DNA of 64,000 bases. Source: Planctomycetota bacterium (GTDB lineage Bacteria > Planctomycetota > UBA8742 > UBA2392). Below the pieces are notes generated by a model. That model made no database searches. It saw only the letters and a program-made list of their open reading frames with translations, and was not told the origin of the DNA. Made by a program: the position numbers and the translations under genes. Shown here piece by piece: positions 17,035 through 26,003 of this stretch. The stretch's first letter is position 1; each line of letters starts with the position of its first letter. The stretch is taken from positions 1 through 64,000 of the forward strand of contig JAIOJA010000012.1 of the NCBI GenBank assembly GCA_019912315.1, given 5' to 3'.

Positions 17035-19791
17035 CTAGCTGTCCAGTGACCGCTTGTGTTCTTCGATCCGATAGGTCTCGATCTGGTCGCCTTCCTTGAA
17101 ATCGTCATAGTTCCTGATCTGCAAGCCGCATTCAAAACCTTCGCGTACTTCGCTTGCGTCATCCTTTTCGCGCTTCAGGCTGGAAAGGACCGTCTCATAG
17201 ATCGGCACACCGTCACGCAGCAGCCTGACCTTCGCATCGCGCTTGATAAAGCCCTTCGTCACCATGCAGCCTGCGACTTTGCCAGTCTTGCTGACTTTGA
17301 ACACTTGGCGGATCTCGGCCGTGCCTTCGTACTGCTCAACAAGTTCCGGCGACAGCAACCCGGCCAGGGCGTCGCGGAGGTCTTCAATCAACTTGTAGAT
17401 CACTTCGTAGGTGCGAATATCCACGTGGTGGTTGTCCGCAAGTTCGCGAGCTTTGTGATCAACGCCGACGTGGAACCCGACTACGATGCCGCCTGACGCT
17501 TCTGCCAGGTGTACGTCCGTCGTTGAAATCTGTCCCACCGCGCTGTGAATGACCTTCACGCGAACTTCTTCGTGCTTGAGCTTGTCCAGCTCCTGCTTGA
17601 TGGTTTCGGCGGTGCCCTGTACGTCGCACTTGAGAACAATGACCAGTTCCTTGACCATGGTGCCGGCGCGTGCCTTGGACCATTCTTCCAGGCTAAAGCC
17701 ACGCGAGCGCGCGAGCTCATTCTCCTGCTGGCGTACCATGTTGGCGATCTCGGCGGCTTTCTTGAGGTCCTTCATGCCGTGGAACAGGCTGCCCGCTTCC
17801 GGCATTTCGTCCAGACCGGCGACTTCGACGGGGATGCTGGGCCCCGCCAACTCGATCGTGTATAGACCATCGCCGCGGGGTTCCTGCATGGCACGCACGC
17901 GGCCATAGCCGTGCCCGGCCACAATCACGTCGCCACGCCGCAGGTTGCCGTCCTTTACCAGCATGGTCGCCACAATGCCGCGACCTGGGTCGCGGTGGGC
18001 TTCCAGTACCGTTCCCACGGCCGGCTTGTCAGCCACAGCCGTCAGCTCCAGCAGGTCGGAATAGTCGGAGAGGACATTGACTAGTCTGTCCACGTTTTCG
18101 CCAGTGATGCTGGACAACTCAATGATCTCGGTCGTGCCGCCCCAGTCGGGTGTCATCAGGTTGAAGCCGGCGAGTTGCTGGCGCACTTTGGCCAGGTTTG
18201 CTTCGGGCTTGTCGATCTTGGTGATGGCGACCACGATTTCGACTTCGGCCGCGCGAGCGTGGGCGATTGCCTCTTCGGTTTGGGGCATGACGCCGTCATC
18301 GGCGGCCACAACGATCACGGCAATGTCCGTGACGTTGGCGCCGCGTGCGCGCATAGCGGTGAAGGCTTCGTGACCCGGCGTGTCGATGAAGGTCACACGC
18401 AGGCGCTTGGCACCGGCGGTTTCGGGTTGTTCGTCGTGCGTGTCAGCGTGGTACGGAATGAACTTGCCGTCTTTCTGCAGCAGGTCCAGACGGAATGCGC
18501 CGATGTGCTGTGTGATGCCGCCCGATTCCTCGCTGACACGGTCGAGGCTGGCAATCGCGTCAAGCAGGCTGGTTTTGCCGTGGTCGACGTGGCCCATGAT
18601 GGTCACGATCGGCGCACGGGGTTCTTCAGTGCCGGCCTCTTCACCGAATTGTTCCAACTGCTCGGCGATCAGGTCTTCGGCGTCCTTTGGCTCAAGGACG
18701 GTGATTTCGCGTTCGAAGATGATTCCGATCTGCTCGATCATTTCCTTGCTAAGCGTGTCGTTGATACGCAGGGGCGGCAGGCCTTCCTTGATCATTCGCC
18801 CCATGATTTCGTTGTTCTTGACCCCCATGGCCTCCGACAGGTTGCGCAGATTCAGCGGCAACTCGACCGTGACCGGGCCTGTCGGCATCTCAATCTTCTT
18901 CTGCTCTTCGTCCGGGCCGCCTCGACCACGGCGGCGCTGTCTGCCCTTCGGACGATCGTAGCTGAGCTGGCTGACCTCGAAGCGTTCGCGGCGACCGCGA
19001 CCCTTGCCGGCCTGCTCGCGGAAACGCTCGGGAATGACTTCGCGGGTCTGCTCATTGGAGACGCGTCCGCGGCGTGCGCGGGTTGCCTCTGCGGCTGGTG
19101 CTGCGGGCTTGGCTTCGACAGCCTTGTTGCCGGTGGGAGGTGCGGGTTTGTACTCGGGTTTGGCTTCAACCTGGACTTCCGCCATGCGCTCTTCTTGCGT
19201 GGTGTGCTTCTGCTTCACCATCGCGCGCAGCATGAATTCTTCTGACGGCGTGAACCCCTTGTATCCCTTGCGACCGGCTTCAATTCCCAGCCCGCGCGCG
19301 ATGCGCTGTACGTCGCGGGGCGGAATCTCAAACTCGGCGGCGATTTTAAAAATCACTTCCAGCTTCTGGGCGCGCAGGACAGCCTGGTCGTCAACGTCGT
19401 CGGCAGTTTCGAATTCGACGCCCAGCAATTGCCCGACGAATTCCGTGTGCTCCGGCTTGACGCCGAGCTTCTTCGCGATGGCTTCCTTGCGCGTGCGTTC
19501 AGCGTCTTCGACCTGCTTGCGCTCGGCCTCTTCTTTGGCGGCGGCTTCCGCGGCGGCTATCTCCGCCTTGGTGGGCTCCGCGGTTTCTGTCACCGCCGCG
19601 GTGTCCAGACCCAGGTGTTTCCGTATTGCGCTTACTTCTTCGTCGGAGAGCTTGGTGATGGCGCCCTTAACGCTGACCCCGATCTCGGCGCACTTGGCCT
19701 TGAAATCCTTCAAGGACATGCCGAGGTCTTTGTAGATTTGGTGCGCCTGAACCACGCTTGTGTCTGATGCCTTTGCCGAATTCACTGCCAT
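17035..19791 (-). CDS. infB: Translation initiation factor IF-2
   Basis: This 918-residue GTPase delivers fMet-tRNA to the 30S subunit and promotes subunit joining. The N-terminal half is long and charged: an IF2-N-like helix near 20-60, then Ala/Glu- and Arg-rich stretches to about 300. The G domain shows G1 GHVDHGKT (400-407), G2 [10 protein letters not shown]3 DTPGH (470-474) and G4 TKID (524-527). Threonine replaces the usual Asn of G4, a variant known in other GTPases. About 25 extra residues (436-462) lie between G2 and G3. Domains II-IV follow ([28 protein letters not shown], the C-terminal tRNA-binding barrel). It follows nusA by 60 bp; rbfA and truB, often next, are absent. Confidence 0.97.
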   Translation of the reverse strand: MAVNSAKASDTSVVQAHQIYKDLGMSLKDFKAKCAEIGVSVKGAITKLSDEEVSAIRKHLGLDTAAVTETAEPTKAEIAAAEAAAKEEAERKQVEDAERTRKEAIAKKLGVKPEHTEFVGQLLGVEFETADDVDDQAVLRAQKLEVIFKIAAEFEIPPRDVQRIARGLGIEAGRKGYKGFTPSEEFMLRAMVKQKHTTQEERMAEVQVEAKPEYKPAPPTGNKAVEAKPAAPAAEATRARRGRVSNEQTREVIPERFREQAGKGRGRRERFEVSQLSYDRPKGRQRRRGRGGPDEEQKKIEMPTGPVTVELPLNLRNLSEAMGVKNNEIMGRMIKEGLPPLRINDTLSKEMIEQIGIIFEREITVLEPKDAEDLIAEQLEQFGEEAGTEEPRAPIVTIMGHVDHGKTSLLDAIASLDRVSEESGGITQHIGAFRLDLLQKDGKFIPYHADTHDEQPETAGAKRLRVTFIDTPGHEAFTAMRARGANVTDIAVIVVAADDGVMPQTEEAIAHARAAEVEIVVAITKIDKPEANLAKVRQQLAGFNLMTPDWGGTTEIIELSSITGENVDRLVNVLSDYSDLLELTAVADKPAVGTVLEAHRDPGRGIVATMLVKDGNLRRGDVIVAGHGYGRVRAMQEPRGDGLYTIELAGPSIPVEVAGLDEMPEAGSLFHGMKDLKKAAEIANMVRQQENELARSRGFSLEEWSKARAGTMVKELVIVLKCDVQGTAETIKQELDKLKHEEVRVKVIHSAVGQISTTDVHLAEASGGIVVGFHVGVDHKARELADNHHVDIRTYEVIYKLIEDLRDALAGLLSPELVEQYEGTAEIRQVFKVSKTGKVAGCMVTKGFIKRDAKVRLLRDGVPIYETVLSSLKREKDDASEVREGFECGLQIRNYDDFKEGDQIETYRIEEHKRSLDS

Positions 19792-19851
19792 AAAAGCCGG
19801 GTTCCTTCTTTAGCCTCTCCGAATGCAACACAACGGTACCGCCCGCGCCGC

Positions 19852-21243
19852 TCACGACGTCTTGTTCTCAATGTCTTCGCGGGTCGGCGCCTGTGCGGCA
19901 TACTCCGCTGCCCTTGAAAAGGGATCGATCGGCCCGCTGGGTTTCGGTGGCACGGACTGTCCATCGCCGCCTTGCTGTGCCGGCCCTTCCTCTTCGAGTT
20001 CCTGCCCGGGCTCGACGTAGGTGTTGTCGGCGCGGCGCTGGGCGCCGTCAGCATGAACAACGTCCTCGATGACTTCCGGCGGCTCGGGGTTCTCTTCGCA
20101 GTACTGGATAATCTGCGCCGCGATATCGATGGTAATGCCCGGCACTTTCATCAGAGCTTCCGGGCCGGCGGCAAGAATGTCCGCGAAGCTGTCGAAGCCG
20201 CTGTTGAACAGCGATTCCGCCAGCAGGTCGTCCACGCCCTCGAAAGTCTGGAACTTTTCCAGCGTCCGCTTGCGCCAGTCCTGTTCCTGCGTGACGGTCA
20301 CGATATCCAGGTCCCACTTGCACAGGCGCGCCGCGAGACGAACGTTCTGCCCGCGCTTGCCGATACTGAGTGAAAGCTGGTCGTCCGGAACGACAACCCT
20401 CGCGCGGCGGTTGTCGTAATCCAGGGTGATGGAATCAACACGCGCCGGTTTCAGCGCGTTCGTGATCAGAATTTCCGCCGACTCATTCCAGCGAATAATG
20501 TCAATCTTTTCGTTGTTCAACTCGTCGATGATGCCCTTGATGCGCGAGCCTCGAACACCAACACACGCACCCACCGCATCGACCTTCGGGTCGTAGCTTG
20601 CGACCGCGACCTTGCTGCGGAAGCCGGGCTCGCGGACGATGGCCTTGATTTCGATGATGCGTTCCGCCACTTCCGGCACTTCGAGATCGAACAGCTTCTT
20701 CACGAATTCCGGGTGCGTGCGACTGAGGATAATCTTGACCTTCTGGCCCTGCTTGCGCACATCGAGAATCAACCCGCGCACGCGCTCACCGACCTGATAG
20801 CTTTCCGTCGGGACTTGCTCCTTGCGCGGGAAGAAGGCTTCCGCGTCGCCAAGATTTACCAGGTAGTTCGGACCTTCCATGCGCTGGATCGTGCCGCTGC
20901 GGATTTCGCGCTTCAGGTTGATGTATTTTTCAAAAATGTTGTCGCGCTCGGCCTCACGGTTCTTCTGTACGAAGATCTGCTTGAAGGTCTGCGCGGCGAT
21001 GCGCCCCATGTCGTCCAGGACCACATCGAACGTGTTGTCATCGAGGTCGGTTTCCCTGGCGGTGATTTTACCGTTGTTCGGGTCCACGCTGACCACGAGC
21101 GTGTCGGGGTTTTCGACACGTTTGCGCAGGGCCACTATCATGGCCTGCTCAATCGCGTTCAGCACTTCGGTCTTTTCGATCCCGCGGTCCCGCGCGATCA
21201 TTTCCACGAAGCGCAGCATTTCCGCGCCGTTTACGCCATCCAT
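19852..21243 (-). CDS. nusA: Transcription termination/antitermination factor NusA
   Basis: This 463-residue RNA polymerase-binding factor modulates pausing, intrinsic termination and antitermination. The N-terminal polymerase-binding domain (LRFVEMIARDRGIEKTEVLNAIE) is followed by an S1 domain (RSGTIQRMEGPNYLVNLGDAEAFFPRKEQV) and two KH domains with ACVGVRGSRIKGIIDELN and LSLSIGKRGQNVRLAARL. A helix-hairpin-helix-like acidic region and a disordered tail rich in Gln, Pro and Glu complete it. The ATG at 21243 is used, with a second ATG eight codons in. No rimP precedes it. Its leader holds a terminator-like hairpin (21270-21298), consistent with NusA autoregulation or with ending upstream transcripts (inference). 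Confidence 0.96.
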   Translation of the reverse strand: MDGVNGAEMLRFVEMIARDRGIEKTEVLNAIEQAMIVALRKRVENPDTLVVSVDPNNGKITARETDLDDNTFDVVLDDMGRIAAQTFKQIFVQKNREAERDNIFEKYINLKREIRSGTIQRMEGPNYLVNLGDAEAFFPRKEQVPTESYQVGERVRGLILDVRKQGQKVKIILSRTHPEFVKKLFDLEVPEVAERIIEIKAIVREPGFRSKVAVASYDPKVDAVGACVGVRGSRIKGIIDELNNEKIDIIRWNESAEILITNALKPARVDSITLDYDNRRARVVVPDDQLSLSIGKRGQNVRLAARLCKWDLDIVTVTQEQDWRKRTLEKFQTFEGVDDLLAESLFNSGFDSFADILAAGPEALMKVPGITIDIAAQIIQYCEENPEPPEVIEDVVHADGAQRRADNTYVEPGQELEEEGPAQQGGDGQSVPPKPSGPIDPFSRAAEYAAQAPTREDIENKTS

Positions 21244-21269
21244 CGTATTCGTCCTACAGCCAATCTAAT

Positions 21270-21298
21270 AGAAAAGGAGCCAGCCCAGCGGCCGCTCC
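21270..21298 (-). terminator. Terminator-like hairpin in the nusA leader
   Basis: On the minus strand, ggagc at 21298-21294 pairs with gctcc at 21280-21276. Inner G/C pairs and one bulge extend the stem, and ttttct follows. It lies 27 nt upstream of the nusA ATG and 70 nt after the HicA-like gene. Confidence 0.5.
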
Positions 21299-21367
21299 CG
21301 GTGTCATCCCTGAAACGTCTGCGAGAAGTGTAAAGGGCGTCTTTGACCTGTCAAGGAGAGGAACGCA

Positions 21368-21727
21368 TTACGGAGACTGACTTTCTGACGATTCCTCAGG
21401 CTCGGATTCGCTCTGTTTGGCTTCGTCGGGCGAGCCTTCACGCGCGGGTCGAAGTCCGTTCCGGCGCAAGAAACCGGCAGCTGCCCGCCCCAGTCGCCGT
21501 TCCAGAAAGTCCTTGTCGGAAACCCCGTCGGCAGGGGTGAGCTTCCAGGCCCTCCGCAACAGCTTGACGTAGCGTGCCTTCACCAGATTGCGATGAACCG
21601 GAATCGCGAACACAATGACACGGTAGGCCCAGTTGTGGTGTGAGCCGTTGATGTTGAGTTCAAGCGCACCGCCACGGTTCAAAGCGCGCTCGATCTTCGC
21701 GTAGCGGATTGGGCTGTTTCCGGCCAT
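21368..21727 (-). CDS. HicA-like mRNA interferase-fold protein
   Basis: The product has 119 residues. The segment INGSHHNWAYRVIVFAIPVHRNLVKARYVKLLRRAWKL resembles the HicA double-stranded-RNA-binding fold, where the GSHH histidine is catalytic and a PVH strand and a C-terminal helix complete the domain. The family is usually 60-85 residues. This protein carries an extra Ser/Glu/Pro-rich acidic tail of about 35 residues after the fold. The HicB-like gene lies 58 bp upstream on the same strand, which supports a toxin-antitoxin reading. The first half of the HicA fold is weakly conserved, so a related non-toxin RNA-binding role is possible. Confidence 0.55.
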   Translation of the reverse strand: MAGNSPIRYAKIERALNRGGALELNINGSHHNWAYRVIVFAIPVHRNLVKARYVKLLRRAWKLTPADGVSDKDFLERRLGRAAAGFLRRNGLRPAREGSPDEAKQSESEPEESSESQSP

Positions 21728-21785
21728 GCGTCAAATACTGACAGACACAAGTACGCTTGCAACTGTGGATTAGCTGACGAATGCG

Positions 21786-22190
21786 TCAGGCTGCCAGCGA
21801 CGTGTGCTGGCCGATCTCGAAGCGCCGCTGAGCGGGCTTCTTGGCCTTTCTGTCGGCTGCGGCGGGCAAAAATTCCACGTGCTGAATCACGCCATAACCC
21901 AGCACCGACGGCTCAACGGGCTGCCGCGCCGCCAACTTCGCGTAAAGACTTTCGTCTTCAGGCCGTGCCGGCGTCAGCATTGTAAGGTTGTGTTCGACTG
22001 CGACCTGGTGCGTTGCGTTCAGGTTGACGATCAAATCCTGCAAGGCCTCCTGCTGCGTCGCACCCAGCCCGGTAGCGCCGGCGTCAATGCACTCGGCCTC
22101 GAACTCGGCGTCGTCCGAGTGAAAGCGCAGGATGTAGCGCAGCGAGAGGTGTACCTTGATCTTGAACTGTTTCGCCTGCTTCGTCGCCAT
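21786..22190 (-). CDS. HicB-like antitoxin-fold protein
   Basis: The product has 134 residues. YILRFHSDDAEFEAECIDAG, ATGLGATQQEALQDLIVNLNAT matches the HicB pattern: a degenerate RNase-H-like strand pair, a glycine turn (normally GC.A.GDT) and the EEAL-type helix. No clear ribbon-helix-helix or HTH DNA-binding segment follows. Instead there is a basic region (DRKAKKPAQRRFEIG). Gene order is HicB then HicA, the reverse of the most common layout. Both lie upstream of nusA rather than in an obvious island. Assignment rests on pattern similarity and on the neighbour, so confidence is moderate. Confidence 0.5.
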   Translation of the reverse strand: MATKQAKQFKIKVHLSLRYILRFHSDDAEFEAECIDAGATGLGATQQEALQDLIVNLNATHQVAVEHNLTMLTPARPEDESLYAKLAARQPVEPSVLGYGVIQHVEFLPAAADRKAKKPAQRRFEIGQHTSLAA

Positions 22191-22298
22191 GGGTTGCTCC
22201 GGTCCCGTTATACTAACCCGTGCGACGCTGGTTCAACAGGCGGGAACACTAAGCAGTGTCTCAGTCTGGGCCGCCGCAGGGAATCTGCGGCAACGGCG

Positions 22299-22350
22299 AC
22301 AGGATGGATAGGATAGGCAGGATCAGAGGCCGTTATCCTGTCCATCCTGT
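22299..22350. repeat. Hairpin-forming intergenic repeat upstream of purF
   Basis: Arms 22299-22315 and 22334-22350 are 17-nt inverted copies with one mismatch that becomes a G-U pair. The loop is 18 nt and itself contains another aggat. The ggatggatagg composition resembles dispersed intergenic repeats of PVC bacteria (recollection, not searched). The remainder of the 22191-22453 divergent spacer shows no gene; it must also hold the purF and HicB-like promoters. Confidence 0.65.
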
Positions 22351-22453
22351 TGCTTCGGGGTTGCCGATGTTCGATGGCTCGAACTTAATACCGGAACACC
22401 ACCCCCGTTTCTCCACTACTTCGCGGCGTCGCCTGCCTTGCTATAACGGGGCC

Positions 22454-23848
22454 ATGAGTGCGCCTCGTGAAGCCTGTGGCATTTTTGCTGTCTTCAACCA
22501 TCCCGAAGCGGTGGAGCTTACCTACTACGGGCTGTTCGCCTTGCAGCACCGGGGCCAGGAATCCGCAGGCATTGCCTGCATCATGGACGGGCGCATCAAA
22601 AGCTACCTCGGCATGGGGCTCGTCGGCGAGGTCTTCAACGAGGACTTTTTCGACAAGTTCGAATCCAATCGCTCCATCGGCCACACCCGCTACTCCACGG
22701 CCGGCAGCAGCAACGTCCGCAACGCCCAGCCCATCACCGTGGACTACAGCGGCGGCCAGGTCAGCGTCGCCCACAACGGCAATCTGTCCAACGGCTGGAA
22801 ACTCCGCCGCGAACTCGAAGAGGCCGGCAGCATCTTCCAGACCACTTCCGACAGCGAAGTCATCCTGCACCTGCTCGCGCGCCCGGAAATCAAGCACACC
22901 GACAACCCGATCGCCAACGCGCTTAAACGCATGGAAGGCGCCTTCAGCTTCGTCTTTCTGACCAATGACGCCATCTACGCCACCCGCGACCCGCAAGGCT
23001 TTCGCCCGTTAGCCCTCGGCAAACTCGGCGACGCGTACGTGCTGGCCAGCGAGACTTGCGCCTTCGACATGCTCGGCATCGAATACGTCCGCGACATTAA
23101 GCCGGGCGAGCTGGTCCGCATTGACGAAAAGGGGCTGCACAGCACCATGTGGTGCGAGCCTGAAAAAACCGCCCACTGCATCTTCGAGCACGTTTACTTC
23201 TCGCGCCCGGACAGCCGCGTCTTCGGCCAGAATGTGCATCTAGCCCGCAAGGAAATGGGCAAGCAGCTCGCCATCGAAAGCCACATCGACGCCGACATCG
23301 TCGTGCCCGTGCCGGACAGCGGCAACAGCGCGGCGCAGGGCTACGCGGAACACGCAGGCCTGCCCCTTGAGCAAGGTTTTATACGCAACCACTACGTAGG
23401 GCGCACATTCATCCAGCCCAGCCAGGGCCAGCGCGACGTGGGGGTAAAGATCAAGCTGAACGCCGTCCGCGACGTGGTAGCAGGCAAGCGCGTGGTGGTT
23501 GTGGACGACAGCGTGATCCGCGGGACCACCAGCCGGGGCCGCGTAAAACGCCTCTACGACGCCGGCGCCAAAGAGGTGCATTTAAGAATATCCTGCCCAC
23601 CCACGCGCCATCCGTGCTTTTACGGAATCGACTTCCCCGACCCCAAAGAGCTGATCGCCAACCAACTGGAAACAGTAGAAGCCATCCGCGACTTTCTCGA
23701 AATCGACAGCCTCGCCTACCTATCAGTAGAAGGCCTAATGAAGGCCGTAAAGGCCAACGGAAACTACTGCGCCGCCTGCTTTACGGGCGACTACCCAGTC
23801 AGCTACGACGCCGCCTTCGAAAAGACCGCCATGGAATCGGGACGGTAA
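22454..23848 (+). CDS. purF: Amidophosphoribosyltransferase
   Basis: This 464-residue enzyme makes 5-phosphoribosylamine from PRPP and glutamine, the first committed step of de novo purine synthesis. The ATG at 22454 gives MSAPREACGIFAVFNH: a 7-residue propeptide whose removal exposes the catalytic Cys8 of the Ntn glutaminase domain (GLFALQHRGQESAGI). The phosphoribosyltransferase domain carries the PRPP loop VVVVDDSVIRGTTSRG. Cysteines in ASETCAFD, HPCFYGID and NYCAACF match the four Fe-S ligands of the Bacillus-type enzyme, implying a [4Fe-4S] cluster and oxygen sensitivity. A longer frame reaching 22256 would translate the hairpin repeat and is rejected. Two hairpins follow the stop. Confidence 0.97.
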   Translation: MSAPREACGIFAVFNHPEAVELTYYGLFALQHRGQESAGIACIMDGRIKSYLGMGLVGEVFNEDFFDKFESNRSIGHTRYSTAGSSNVRNAQPITVDYSGGQVSVAHNGNLSNGWKLRRELEEAGSIFQTTSDSEVILHLLARPEIKHTDNPIANALKRMEGAFSFVFLTNDAIYATRDPQGFRPLALGKLGDAYVLASETCAFDMLGIEYVRDIKPGELVRIDEKGLHSTMWCEPEKTAHCIFEHVYFSRPDSRVFGQNVHLARKEMGKQLAIESHIDADIVVPVPDSGNSAAQGYAEHAGLPLEQGFIRNHYVGRTFIQPSQGQRDVGVKIKLNAVRDVVAGKRVVVVDDSVIRGTTSRGRVKRLYDAGAKEVHLRISCPPTRHPCFYGIDFPDPKELIANQLETVEAIRDFLEIDSLAYLSVEGLMKAVKANGNYCAACFTGDYPVSYDAAFEKTAMESGR

Positions 23849-23922
23849 TAAGCCGTTCAGTGAATGCAGTAGAAAAAACAATTCGCCCGGCGCCCCCGGC
23901 GTTTACTGCGCAAAGTTCGTTG

Positions 23923-23975
23923 GGCAACGCACTGCGTTGCCGCGAATGCCGGGGCTCTTTGCCCCGGACTCTTTT
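23923..23975 (+). terminator. Tandem hairpins ending purF transcription
   Basis: The first hairpin is an 8-bp stem (23923-23930 with 23934-23941). The second is a 7-bp ccggggc/gccccgg stem (23949-23955, 23961-23967) followed by actctttt, a standard intrinsic terminator. The rest of the 23849-24106 spacer has no gene-like frame. Confidence 0.75.
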
Positions 23976-24106
23976 GAGAAAGAACGAATAGCTACAGCCT
24001 GGTCTTCCACCTGCCGGTCAATCTCGTGCGCTTCAGGCCTGCCACTTCCTCCCCTCGGCCAATCACCTTTCCTGTCGCCTGCCGCTACTCGTGTGGTACT
24101 TGACGG

Positions 24107-25747
24107 TTACACGCCGAACCTGGGCGACAGTTTCTGGTTCATGAAATCCGCCAGCGCCTGCGATAGATTGTCGTCGCGGATTTCGTACCAGTCGAAAGTA
24201 CGGACCTCGCCGCGCTGCTCGTCGCTGACACTTTCGCGAATTGCGTCCGGCAGCTTGCCGAATGGCGCCCAGCCGCACTTGAGCACCTCATGCTTTTCGT
24301 TGCGCAGCAGGTACACGCCGCCGACGGGCGGCACCCGGTCGATCAGGTCATCCGTGAATTCCCAGTCCCAACTCCGTCCGGTCGCTACGTTCGGGTCAGG
24401 GTCCACGTAGTTGTCTTGCACGGCCTGCGCCAGTGACTCGATGCTGACCTGCATCTGCTCGCCGCTGTCCATGCCGCGCAAACTAACGTTGCCGGCTTTT
24501 TCTTCTTCGGGCCCGGCGATCACGACCAGCGGAATGCCCTTACGCGAAGCATATTTAAACTGCTTGGCCAGCTTGGCCCCGGCATCCAGGTACAGTTCCG
24601 CATTGATGCCCGCGCGCCGCAATTCCCTGGCGGCCCGCAACGAGTAGCCCAGCGTTTCCGGCGTGAACACCGTTACCAGTACCGCCGCCGACGACCTGGC
24701 TTTGGGCAGCAGCTTCAATTCCTCAAGCGCCGCCAGTAAGCGGTCGATTCCGACGCTGATGCCGACGGCCGGAGCTTCTTCGTTGCTGAACAAACCGATC
24801 AGCCCGTCGTAACGCCCGCCGCTCATGACGCTGCCGAACTGCGGGGCGTCGGCAAGGAAAGTTTCGAAGACCGTGCCGGTGTAGTAGTCCAGCCCGCGCA
24901 CAATGGTGGGGTCAACGCGCAGCACGGCTTCATCGACGCCCATGCCCAGTGCCGCGCCAAGCACCTCGCGCAGTTCGTTCACGCCGGTGCGCCCCATCTC
25001 GGTGTCGCCCAGGAATGATTCCAGGGCGTCGATGCGTGCGCTGTTGGTCGGGCTACCCTGGCCAAGTTTCAGGAAGTCCAGGACGGCTTCCAGCCCGTTT
25101 TCGCTGAAGCCGCCTTTGCCGACCTGGGTCGCGAGCTCCGCGCGGACGCCCGCCTGGCCGATCTTGTCGAACTTGTCCACGCCGCGCATAACGGCGTCCA
25201 TGACTTCGTTGTCGCTGACGCCGATGCGTGATTGCAGCCCGCGAAAGACCTTGCGGTTGTTGAAACGGATTACGTAGTTGGGAACACCCAGCGCGCGCAT
25301 GACCGCGAAATCGACCGCGATGCACTCGGCGTCCGCCAGCAGGCTGTCCGTGCCGACGATATCAACGTCGCACTGCCAGAACTCGCGGAAGCGCCCTTTG
25401 GCGGGGCTTTCGGCGCGCCAGACAGGGCCCATCTGGTAACGTTTGAAGGGGCGCGGCAACGACGTGGCGTACTGCCCGATCACGCGGGCGAGTGAAACAG
25501 TCAACTCGTAGCGCAACGCAACGTCCCGCCCGCCCTGGTCTTCGAAGCGATAGAAAAGTTTCTCGGCCTCGGGACCCGCCTTGCCTAGCAGAATATCCGC
25601 GTACTCAATGCTCGGGGTATCCAGGGGCTCGAAGCCGAAGCGTTCAAACACTTCCGCAATGCGGCGCAGCAGGCGCGTGCGCGGCACCATCACCTCGGGC
25701 AGATAGTCCCGAAAGCCCTTGAGAAGTCTGGGTTGAATGCGCGCCAT
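24107..25747 (-). CDS. hisS: Histidyl-tRNA synthetase with an extra C-terminal domain
   Basis: This 546-residue class II synthetase attaches histidine to tRNA-His. Motif 2 (FKRYQMGPVWRAE, FWQCDVDIVG), the His-specific signatures (RGLDYYTGTVFE, MSGGRYDGL) and motif 3 (GISVGIDRLL) are intact. The HisRS anticodon-binding domain (about 360-450) follows. The usual length is about 420. Residues 459-546 form an added domain beginning VPPVGGVYLLRNEKHEVLKCGWAPFGKL, which resembles the GIY-YIG fold in layout: GVY at 477-479 and KCG at 490-492 at the places of GIY and YIG. The conserved catalytic arginine and glutamate are not evident, so any nuclease activity is doubtful. A 10-11 bp hairpin (25764-25786) stands in its leader. 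Confidence 0.95.
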   Translation of the reverse strand: MARIQPRLLKGFRDYLPEVMVPRTRLLRRIAEVFERFGFEPLDTPSIEYADILLGKAGPEAEKLFYRFEDQGGRDVALRYELTVSLARVIGQYATSLPRPFKRYQMGPVWRAESPAKGRFREFWQCDVDIVGTDSLLADAECIAVDFAVMRALGVPNYVIRFNNRKVFRGLQSRIGVSDNEVMDAVMRGVDKFDKIGQAGVRAELATQVGKGGFSENGLEAVLDFLKLGQGSPTNSARIDALESFLGDTEMGRTGVNELREVLGAALGMGVDEAVLRVDPTIVRGLDYYTGTVFETFLADAPQFGSVMSGGRYDGLIGLFSNEEAPAVGISVGIDRLLAALEELKLLPKARSSAAVLVTVFTPETLGYSLRAARELRRAGINAELYLDAGAKLAKQFKYASRKGIPLVVIAGPEEEKAGNVSLRGMDSGEQMQVSIESLAQAVQDNYVDPDPNVATGRSWDWEFTDDLIDRVPPVGGVYLLRNEKHEVLKCGWAPFGKLPDAIRESVSDEQRGEVRTFDWYEIRDDNLSQALADFMNQKLSPRFGV

Positions 25748-25763
25748 GGGTCGTCCAATACAG

Positions 25764-25786
25764 CCGCCGACGTTGAACGTCGGCGG
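25764..25786. repeat. Strong hairpin in the hisS leader
   Basis: ccgccgacgtt at 25764-25774 and its exact reverse complement at 25776-25786 form a stem of about 10 bp with a 3-nt loop. It sits 17 nt before the hisS ATG on the minus strand. On the plus strand it is followed by gtttct, so it might also stop antisense transcription. The remaining spacer to 26003 shows no gene. Confidence 0.6.
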
Positions 25787-26003
25787 GTTTCTATCCTATG
25801 GCTGCTATATAGACAACCCGGGTAGACTTGCCGCAATTGCAGGAACACGACCCGGCCAATAATAGGTCCAATGCGACATAAATGGGATGAACGACAAGAA
25901 TTTCACCAAACACGGGAAGTTTGGCCTTGCCCTCCCCTTAGTGACGAAAGTAGAAATCGGCGTCCAAACAACTTCCGTTTCTGAACTACATAGGGGCAAA
26001 CAC

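Noticed and set aside
22256-22453. N-terminal extension of purF
   Set aside because: It would translate the hairpin repeat and displace the conserved catalytic cysteine from the N-terminus. ATG 22454 gives the expected short propeptide.
25748-26003. T-box or riboswitch in the hisS leader
   Set aside because: Only one hairpin is visible and there is no T-box consensus or alternative antiterminator. Lineage and length argue against it.
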